Source: Phytoseiulus persimilis (lineage: Eukaryota > Arthropoda > Arachnida > Mesostigmata > Phytoseiidae). From it: 64,000 nt of DNA. This document shows, piece by piece, positions 54,605 through 64,000 of the stretch. The notes under the pieces are model-generated. The model was not told the DNA's origin, did not search any database, and worked only from the letters and a program-made list of their open reading frames with translations. Numbering within the stretch: position 1 is the stretch's first letter; each line of letters opens with the position of its first letter. The position numbers and the translations under genes are program-made. Location: assembly GCA_037576195.1 (NCBI GenBank), contig CM075102.1, positions 30,128,745 through 30,192,744 on the forward strand, written 5' to 3'.

Positions 54605-57600
54605 CAGTCCTCGAAGGATGACGATAATGTTCTTCCATTCGCCCGGTTCGATATTGATTCAATCAGTCGGATTTTCCGAAAGCCCAGCCAAGACTGCGAG
54701 TGCAGCTCCAACAGTACGCATCTACTTAGGTATATAATTATATGAGATTGCGAGCGGTCCCATCCCAGAGGCCCCTGCTTGCAGGCATAATTCATACATC
54801 ATTTCAGCAATTCCATGGGGATGAATGGGAAAATTGATGAATGTTTCGTACTTTGGTGTCTTCGAGAATATCCTAGAGGAACTTTCTGATGAAGTGAGTC
54901 CACCTGAAGGATATAAGGGCGACCTAGGAACGATCTTCCGGTGAGGCTTCGGCGTCTTAACTATGAAGCTCGAATATGAACATCTGAGTCGCGATTCCTC
55001 ATCCCATGTATGCAAAGTGTTCCGGATATGCTATTGCGTCCCTGAGCGATTCCCTGGCTTAGTCGGAATCCATGTGGCTGAGCTGGGCTTGTGTATTTCG
55101 AAGGCGGATAATAGCTCGGGGTCGCGTCAGTATGCTGGACAGCAGCTTGTAACTCTTCTGGTCGATGCCCCTCCAAGACTGAGGAGAGCAAGATCCCTGT
55201 TTCCCTCTGGAATCACCGGAAGCGTCGCATTTATCTACACGTCCTGTGTGAAGCATCCGTCAAGATCAGCGGCCCAGCAGAGAGCGGGGGAACACTGCAC
55301 CTTCGGGGTGCTAGCCGCAGACCAGATCCCGCCCTGCCGCGAAGGCTCAACGACCTCGTTTACAGATATCGCGGCCCCAAGCAGTGCGCTTTCGAACTCT
55401 GCCTCATCCAAGTATGGAAGAGCGAAAAGACCAGAGTCAGAACCGGAGGATACGGAACCTTCGGTGAACCGTCACCGCTCAGCGAGAAAACTGCGGGAAG
55501 GGTTGAACGAGAAGGCTCCAGTGGAGCGGCAGCGACACCGAGTCTCCTCGGAGTCGCGGATCAACAGGGCTGCCGGTTCCGACTTCACAGCTTCTCCCAC
55601 ACTCTCCCTCGATCCTTTCTCGTTATCCATCTTTGTTCCTAGAAGCTATCAGAGAACGAAACAGTGGCAGCAACAACATTCGAGGATTTTGTAGCACTCA
55701 ACTCATCCAAGTCGGGGATCAATGTCGCTGATCTCGAGTCTTCTTTGCTGCTCCATCGCCGCCGCCACCGCCGCAGTCGCTGTTGTCACTGAACGGCCAA
55801 GAGACGCGGCCCTCACACGGCCCACTTGAACGACTCGCTGATGAAGTTCTCCAGTGGCCGTCTCGATCCGAACTCCCAGTGCGAGCCAAAGTGTTTTTGT
55901 TTCCGAGCGGAGAATCGCTGCTCTTGAGCTCCCGCCAAACCTGGAAAAAAAAACTCCCGCCGAAAAAAGACATCTCGGGAAATCTCTGAAGATCGAGCAG
56001 GAACGTGGGGGGGAGTTTGGAGAAAAGTGCGACGGGAGCAGCAGCACGAGAAGAACCAGATAGACGCAGCCAGCTAGCTTGCCGGAACAGGAAGCCATAC
56101 ATAACCTCGTCAGAAGGAACGCGGCCTCCTGCTTTCCCGCCGCTTACCCGCCAGCCGCGACGAAGCCATGACGAACCAAACCGCCCAAGCTGAATACAAA
56201 GCGTGTATTAGCCGGAATTAACTCGGCTTCCGGCTGCTCCCAGCGATCGTTGCCGCGAGACGACATATCATCACGGACGGATGACCGACTGACTGAAGAG
56301 TCTCTCGGCGCTCGCGAATCTCCTCTCAAGCGGCCGAGCAGGAGTGCCACGGAGGCTGGTTGGGGCCGTGACGCGCGGCATCCTGAGAGAGCGAGTTCAC
56401 CTGTTCTACTCCTTCCGCAAGAAGAGCAACTGCAAGACACGAGGATGAAGGACGACCATCTCAACGTCAAACGCTCCGTCCGGGAGGGTGGCGTTACCGC
56501 CTCAGCTGGCCGACGCAATGTCAGACATCCGGATGTCGAGCAGGAGCTCAAATTTTAACGGCTTCCTCTTCGTCTGCCCAACGCGCGTCGAAAAACTCAC
56601 TCTGAGCTGATTTCAAGCTGAAAATCGTTCGGATGCATGTCTCCACAGCTCCTGCACTCTCTCTCGAAACGGACGGTTTCGCATATCGCCGATCAGTGAT
56701 AATTTCTCACATCTCGACAAGCCATGACATTCTTCGGGACAGGTAGGCCCGTCTCCTCACACTCTGCCCGTCTCCCCGAATGAGCCTCACTATCGATGGG
56801 CGAATCGGTGCGTGCAGAGAGTATGTACTGGCTCCTGGTCCATTAGAATACGGAAGCAATGGAATTGGGATTGCGATTGGAGAGCTTTAAAAAAATCGGA
56901 GTTCCAGCTGGTTGCGAGGAGATTAGTCCGGGGAGATCTCTGGTCGATGATGATGAATTCCAGTATTCAGAATTTATGGTGTGCTACAGCAAATGGAAGT
57001 CCATCATTCGAGCGGCGCGACAAGAGGGGCGGACTGTACCCAGTCATCATAACGCTGATACCAAGACTGCGAATCAGGATTGGCAGGAAGAAGCTACCAC
57101 CAGCAAAAGGCCAGAACGCAAACGGCACATTCGACGGCTCACGCTCTGACTTGAACAATTTCACATTGTTCTCAGGCGAGTTGTGGAGGCATGAGCCGAA
57201 GTGGATCCACGCGGTTCAGGCTGCGGTAGCTAGCTCTCGGACCGCAGGTTCAGAGAGCCTCCTTTGCGCAACGGAAAGAGACAGTCAAAAGCTGAGCCCA
57301 TCGCTCACTCAAAACACGCCAGGCCCCACTTTTGGGCGTCTACAACAACTTACCGTCAAAGCGCCCCCGAGCACTGTGTTTTGGACCAGGAGTCATTGAC
57401 AGGTGTTATTTGCTCGATGGTTGGTACTCTTGTAGTCTCACTACTTTCGGAACTTCATGACAACCCTAAAACTTGATGCCGACCGAGCAGAGCGGTGGGG
57501 TTGGAGGCCCGAAAATCGAGCCGGGGACCGGACGACTAGGAAGTCGTAACAGGGGTCGGGTGGGCCAAGCGCTCGGCGGACATCTTGACGGACTCTCGAG

Positions 57601-60600
57601 GAATCAAGGAAGCCAAGGGCACTCCCAGGGAAAAAGAGGAAGCGTCATTGTACTCCTCCTGAGGCGGCAACGTGACTCTCCTTACGCTTAATGAGAAAAT
57701 AAATAACCAACAACAAAAAACCCGACGAACATATTTTTGGCCCCTGTGTAGCCTGCGGTGATATTTTCACACTGATAGACTCCTCCTCAGGAACGGGCGG
57801 AGGGAGCAAACGAAGGAAAAAATGAGCGTGGATGAGTTTGCAAGGCAAGGCGCCAATTAGCGAGACGGGAGCAAACGGAGGAGATGGCCTCGCATGTCTC
57901 TCGTTCCCCCAGCAGGCTTGTTTCCCGGAGTCGCTCTGCCCGACACTTTCTCGAAGCTCTCTCCCTCCGCTTCTTCCCTCCTGGGTGACATGGCGTAACA
58001 AAGAGAAACAACGCGCATCATCCCCGTCGTCGTTGTAGTCGCAGTTGTTTCGTCTCAACCGCGCAAGCAGGGGAGAACCCATGTTTCGACTTAACTTCGG
58101 AAGAAGGCGAGTCTCAAAGGTTTCTCACGCGAAAGCGCCGAGCTGGCGCGTTCTTTACAACCGCGACGTAACCGGTAAGGCGACTCTGGATTTTGGCGCG
58201 GTCGTGAATACGTGGAACGAAAGCGGCGCGGTTCTTGTTGAGGTTCACAGCTGTTGCGGAGTGGAAACTTGTCGCGCCGTAAAATCCCCTCGATTCTGCA
58301 ACAACTCGGACGAGAGCTCGTGGTGTTATGAATATTCCCCGTCAACTCGGGAGGGAGCCTGAAAGGATATCATCCATGCCCATTGACTCCATCGAGCACT
58401 GGAGGTGGACTCCGAACGCTCACAATAGAGAGAGAGAGATATCAATGCGGCGTCGTGAGGAGACCGTGACTATCAGGAACCTTGACATCGGTCTTTCCCT
58501 CCATGAGGCTGAACGCCGTTTCAGTTGTTGTCGCCTGTGTCGCGAAGCCCCGTCATTTCCGAGCTGGGCGCCTGCTGTATACACGAGAAGGTTGCGAAAT
58601 TCAAACTTGTAAAACCGTTGACCGGATTTCGGGTGAGGGCTGAAAGACCCGTGAAAGGTGATTGAAGTATTATAAGCAACTACTAAGGCTAGCCTCATTG
58701 ATCCCGGAGGATAGCCTCATGCTGGCGCCGGCACTGTCGACAAACGACCAAAATGTCTGTGTGAACCGCTAAAACTGCACGTGACGTGAGATTTGCATGT
58801 GGTTCCACAGCCACTTCGACGCTGTCTCCCTCCCGGGAGGTGAGAGCTGAACAGTGGGGTGAGACCTCACCGCCCACGTCGCTGATTTCCACTCATGCTC
58901 ATGTAGTCGGAAGCGCACAGGAGAGACTCGCTCATGAGAGAAATTCGATCGTGAGGGCGGGTCTCATCTCCCTGTCGAATACATTCGTCTTTGAAGCTCA
59001 GGCATGCTGGAGTTTCCATCTGACATTTCTACCGCTTTCCATCATACATCGGCGTCTGGAATGTCCCGATGTTTCTCTAACTAAATTCAGAACAAAGATC
59101 GGCCAGAGACTGCGTTGAGAGCTCAGCCTTTCATCGAAGACGATTCCATGGGTCATTGAGTCTTCGCAGAACTGTACTGTGCACCTACTGAACCACCGAT
59201 CGGGCTTGTTTCCACACTCCGCTGAACTTCGCTTCTGAGATTCGTTGGTAAACTCCGGACACTACCAGCACCTGGAAGGTTGGGGATGATCGAGGCTGTC
59301 CTGTAACTCCCCGCTTCGACTTCTGTTCCTCGATCCACCGATTGAGGCACAGCAAGCACTGTGAGGATGGGTAACATCGTCGATGACGTCACCAAGTTCG
59401 TTTCAACCCTACCCCTCCCACCAGCAATCGTTCAGGTCAGTCGATGTGCACATGCTGAGCCTATACGTTGCACTTGAACCGTCGCGGCGTTCAAGATTGA
59501 TAGATGCTCAACTAAAAGATTGAACATAACTCGGTGGGGAGGGGGGTTGTGCTCCATACGTCGCCAACTGAACGAGAGTAGAATATATCGAGATGCAACC
59601 ATCCCAAGATATCAAACGTTCTGGAGCACCGAGACCACCAGTGGGAATAGTTCTCCTTGATGGTTGAGAGGCGGCGCTCGTAACCCCTACGCTGCGTAAA
59701 CCACATCACGTGTAATGGGTGGCGTACTCAGCAGAGACGGACAGTTCTGGTTCGCTCCGTCTTCACAAACACCGGAACAAGTGAGGAGTCAGCGGTATTT
59801 CCATGAATAAGATCGATCGCATTAGAGGAACACGGATGTGCCGTCCGACAGAGAAGAGGTGGTCGCGAAAAGCATTTACGAGGGCTAGAGGCCTTCACCT
59901 GAACCCGCGTTCAAGTTCTCCTCCGCACGGCGTCCGACGATCGCATAGTCGCGAACGTGGGGCGCGTTGTCAACACAGGCGATCAAGCACGGTGTTTACA
60001 TCCGATGGGAGAAGCAAGCCGAGTCAAAGTGGAGATAAGAGGCTGGTCAGGCAAAAGCAGTCTGCCTTCGAACGCGAGATAGCTGACACTGGCGGGTCGG
60101 TCAGGTGTCTTGTCGGGAGATGCGCGGGGGTCAATCCACTGTCGGGAGGGTCCGCCAGGCAGGTTGCTTGGTGTGAGCGTCGCTGACGGCAGCGGCCAAT
60201 CCATCTAAGTCTGTATCGCATCTCCAACGTGTCATTACAGGCCCATTAAGTTGGGAAACCTTTCGGGACGAACACTGGGCACTTCCACGCCGGCCGCCGC
60301 CGCAGCATCGCCGGCTGCAGGATAAGGAGAAAGAAGACAGTCGCTGAGAGACGAGGAAGAAACACTCCCGACCGCCCTCGCGGTTCGCAGATGGCCACAA
60401 TCTTCGTTGTCGTCGTCGGAGAGTATGTACGATGCGGACATCCGAGAACTCGGGGGTTCAGGTGCAGCCATATCCGACGATTCGCCCGCCGCTTGTCGGC
60501 AGATCGCTAGCCTCCCAACGGTCCCCATCATGAGCACATGAGTGAGGAACTCTCTCCCAAACTCATCTTCCAAGCTAGCCAGCAAACGACCTCGGAGCTA

Positions 60601-63600
60601 AGCTGCCAATAGCGCAGGAGGCAGATGCAAGAACGAGTTGTGGGCTCAAGCAGCGAGAAGTGGATCGATAACAATTCACAACCGCAGGCGAACAGAAAGG
60701 AAATTGGGTATCGGAGCGGACTTACCTCGTGACCTCCGTTCTCATCGTTTTTCTCATTGTCATTCCCTTTTCTGGGACGCTTTCTCTTCCTCTCTCGGAG
60801 TTGGCTTGCCTGCGCGCCTGCTTGACTGCTATTTTTCAGTGAGTCGATGTCTTCCTCGGCAAGTGAGGGCGAAGCGCACTCCATCCTTTCCGGCGGAATC
60901 GAATTTTAAAGCGCAATCTCGCAAAGAGAAAAGCCGAAAAAAATATAAGGGACCGGGCCTGCCTGCACGCCGCCTGGCTGGATGTCCAGGAAGAAATAGC
61001 AGAAAACGACGGAAGACAATCCTGGAGGAGAGGAATCCTGGCTGGCTGGCAAGCGGGCGGGCGGGGGACGGTTCGGAGATGGCCCACAGAGAAACGTAGC
61101 AACTGTATCGAACCAAGACAACGCAGCAGAAAAGCCAAGCTTGGGTCGAGGGGGAGGGACAAGGGGACGGAGCTGTTGGGCAGAAGTGAGAGTAAATGGA
61201 AGAACGGAGCAGAACGAGAAGAACGGAAACATTGCCAGGAGCGGCAAACGAAAACGCAGGGCGACGACGACAACGAACAACGAGACGAACAAAAGCCAAT
61301 TTATCTCAAGGTGGGAATATTTCCCCAGTGACCTTTCTTTGGTTGGTTCGTTTTTCCTTTGGTTCGTTCTCTGCTCATACGCCCGCTTGCGCCCCCGCCA
61401 CCCGCTTATTCTCGTGGTATCGCCGCCATCAATGCCTGATCGGTATTCCGAGGATTTTTGCCGCCATTCCTGGAAATTTACGCGTATAATGTTCTGGGAA
61501 AGGTAGCCGATGAGGGCTACGAGGATTCGGGCTTATCCGTGGCGAGTTCTTGAGTTTCCCGGGCGTCGATAGAGAATCCCGAACCCTGCTTCTGAAGACA
61601 CAATAACCTCGGGTCGGTCACCCTTCTCCGGGTAGAGGTACCAGTGCGAAGTCCCATGTCGGAAGTCTGGCGAGACTACTCTGTATTCCTGGACGAAGAG
61701 GTCACATGGAGTGGATTCCAGACGAGCCCGAGGAGTTTCTCTCTCAGTAGGCCGTGAGCGGGGCGCCGTCTGGGTCTCAGCACTCGAGGTCCTCACGAGA
61801 GGCTCAAAGAGAACGTAAACTCATCCGCATCGCCGTTGTTGTCGTCGCTGTTGGTAATTAACGAGCGAAATACATTATCAACTTGTTCAGGGATTTGAGT
61901 GTTCTCTCCTCCTAATGTGATGGTGCTGCGTTCCCTGGTCCGTTTCCCGCGATGGACCGCCAGGAAGGGAAGAACGAGCGAGCGACCATCGAAACCCCAA
62001 TGGAGGGAAGCCGAGAGAAAATGCAGGCCGTGAGGGAGAAACGGCTGCTGCTCTTCCCGTCTGAAGGAAGGACGAGGCAAAATATTATTTCGATTCATTA
62101 AGAACTTGCCGCCAAGCAGCCCGCTCGCTTGCCTGATGGCTCGCCCGTCTGAGGTTCTGCTCATTAGAGAAAGAGAGCCGTTTCTCGCGCGAAACAGGAG
62201 AACCCGAGGAACCGTCAGTAGAAGCGAAACGAGCCAAATAGCTCCTGCTACCGCCCAATCATCAAGTCAAGCAAGGCGTATGGAGGGAATCGACAATCAG
62301 ACAGACGATCGGGTACGACAAGTGGTTGAACGTTCGGAACGGAATGAAGCCAATTTTAAATGAGAAGCACGTCTCAACTCCCATCGTGAGCGTTATCGGG
62401 ATCATCACCGGAGTGCTATTCCTTCATTAGCGCCCGATCAACTCGGGTGGAGTGGGCGCATTGTTTCCTCAGCCATCACTTCTCGATCTCGACCTGGCTG
62501 CACCGTCCTGGAGCCGCTTTCTGAAAGCGTTTCCTTCGATGAATGACATTCGATCATAATGTTTGATAGATGATTGAAGTTCCAGAAGGGTACGCAGAAC
62601 ACATTGCCCACAGCGGAAGATTTCATTGCACGCTCGAACAACTCGGTCATCGCGTCGGTTCAGCGAGTGTCTCAAGCTCGCTCCTCGTCTCCGGCCTTCT
62701 TTCCGAGCTGGTATCGAACGTTTCCTCTGCTTGCCGGCCGGATTGCGGATGAGCTGAATGCGACCAACGCTCGCAGGTGCTCCGAGAGCCTTGGCAGAAC
62801 AAATGAGGGTGGACATCGCACTGTTCGTGCGTTGCACTCCGTGGCGAGGTCGAGGTCAACAGCGGAGAACCTGAGCGGAGTTATCCGATATCGGCAACAG
62901 CATAAGTCGCAATTTATTTGTGACTTGCGCAACGCAACGGAGAAGGGGTCGAGAGAAGGCAACGAATCCTGACACCATTTAAGGCAACCTTCTCTTCTGT
63001 GACACCTCCTGGCGCGCTGCCAGATCTCGCGTCGCTCCTCGTTGACCCTCTCCGCGATTCTCTCCCACTTTCGGTGACTCGTTCTTCAGCTGCCAAGGGT
63101 CGTTCTTACTCCTTTTTTCCATTCCGCTTCTGCAACACACAACCGAGGATCCGGACACGCGCACTCATAGAGCACAATGCCGCCTCTATTCGAACGTACG
63201 CACAGATGGACGGACTGACCATCACCAAGACCGCCGCCTCAGTTGTCCAGCTCCTCTCTCTGTCTCTATCACGTTTTCTTTGTCTGTCGATGCGACCGTC
63301 CGTCCGCCGCTCCGTTTTCCTGTTTTCCCGAGTCCCATGTGGGCGGTTGTCCGTCGAGAGCGTAGAAACTATTATTAAGAAAAATAATCCACAGAATACA
63401 TTAACGGTCCTGAACGGGCCGGAGGACGCGCGGGGGGGGGGGGGCTGCGCTGAACTATCAAAAGGGCAGGAGAACTCGCAGGAGCTTAGGTCGTCTCCTT
63501 CAAGATACCGAGTATCCAGTGGTCGTCCAGGAACCCTCCTGGAAGTGCGAGCCAACGAGGAGACCAGGAATCGAAACCCTCGGTTCCTCCACTCGCTCAT

Positions 63601-64000
63601 TCGTCGAACGAGTGGGCGAGCTCGGCCCGGGCGTTCGTGGGTGGTTTGCTTGCTCGTTTAGTCGTCGCGAGGCTCCTTTTTATAATTAATGAGGATGAGA
63701 ACTAGGGAGCTCTTTCGGACGAGCCAGGCGCCGAAACCGAGAGCTCAAAGCCTAAAAACTTTTGTTGGCCTCAACACATTAGACTCAGGACGGGGCGGCG
63801 GGAATCCCTACTTGATTCGTAAGTCGGTTCGTCCAACCACTGGGTTCCCCATCCAGCCAGAAGCCAGAGACGCGTGCTTTACTCACGAGTGGATGGTGAA
63901 TAATTCGCGAAGCAAATGTTAACGAAAAACGAGGTGACTTTTAATAGTTGAAGATCTGGGTGCCTTCGGCTCCCTGCGCGTTCGGCGGACCGAACGACCG
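54605..64000. other. 9.4 kb without recognised genes
   Basis: Anonymous open frames only: 54963-55694 (+), 56859-57149 (+), 58081-58362 (+, Cys-rich), 60235-60585 (-). Purine-rich on the + strand at 60890-61310, which makes all three - strand frames open there. A run of 13 G lies at 63432-63444. No RNA gene or repeat family recognised. Confidence 0.55.
60235..60585 (-). CDS. Anonymous ORF or exon, - strand (doubtful)
   Basis: 116 codons open only on this strand. Composition looks protein-like: LEDEFGREFLTHVL, an acidic SDDDNEDC patch, a Ser-rich stretch and a short poly-Ala (GDAAAAAG). The frame opens at a TAG five codons upstream of a TTG, so a start Met is not evident and it could be an internal exon; CCT|GTAATG at its end is a possible donor. 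I recognise no family. Confidence 0.2.
   Translation of the reverse strand: MLASLEDEFGREFLTHVLMMGTVGRLAICRQAAGESSDMAAPEPPSSRMSASYILSDDDNEDCGHLRTARAVGSVSSSSLSDCLLSPYPAAGDAAAAAGVEVPSVRPERFPNLMGL

Noticed and set aside
57470-57560. tRNA-like segment with paired arms near AGGAAGTCG
   Set aside because: No proper B box, no cloverleaf of correct spacing; no tRNA found elsewhere either.
60829-61299. 156-codon - strand frame with hydrophobic stretches
   Set aside because: All three - strand frames are open because the + strand is purine-rich; the Phe/Leu/Ser content reflects this bias, not a membrane protein.

Overview
This window is animal nuclear DNA with roughly balanced base composition, long introns and GT-AG splice sites. 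It carries the 3' part of one recognisable gene, a Dscam (Down syndrome cell adhesion molecule) homologue on the + strand. I could assemble 20 consecutive coding exons from 2558 to 37503. Splice phase is preserved across all 19 introns, giving an open frame of 1230 residues plus a TGA stop. The exons encode, in order, Ig4 (C-terminal to an unseen upstream exon), Ig5, Ig6, Ig7, Ig8, Ig9, FN3-1, FN3-2, an FN3 that matches vertebrate FN3-5, FN3-6, one transmembrane helix and a cytoplasmic tail of about 217 residues. Ig1-Ig3, the signal peptide and the promoter lie upstream of the window.

The protein departs from the canonical 10-Ig/6-FN3 layout. FN3-2 is spliced directly to the FN3-5-like exon across a 1.1 kb intron, so FN3-3, FN3-4 and Ig10 are absent. 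Loss of this block is, from memory, a trait of chelicerate Dscam genes, so an arthropod and perhaps a mite or other chelicerate is my best guess at the host. That is inference; no other gene here helps to place the species. The Ig7 domain, which is encoded by a large mutually exclusive exon array in insect Dscam1, is one exon here with no visible second copy.

Layout: 1-2557 is probably intron of the same gene. 2558-37503 holds the 20 exons, with introns from 107 bp to 6.0 kb; the largest splits Ig8. 37504 to about 38030 is the likely 3' UTR with an ATTAAA signal. 38 kb to the end (about 26 kb) contains no gene I can recognise. It has a hairpin-forming mobile element of 282 bp with 54-bp near-identical arms (54323-54604), a degenerate 20-bp tandem repeat (46280-46390), several purine-rich strand-asymmetric stretches, and a few anonymous open frames that I list with low confidence. 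I saw no tRNA, rRNA, CRISPR, retroelement or virus-like sequence.
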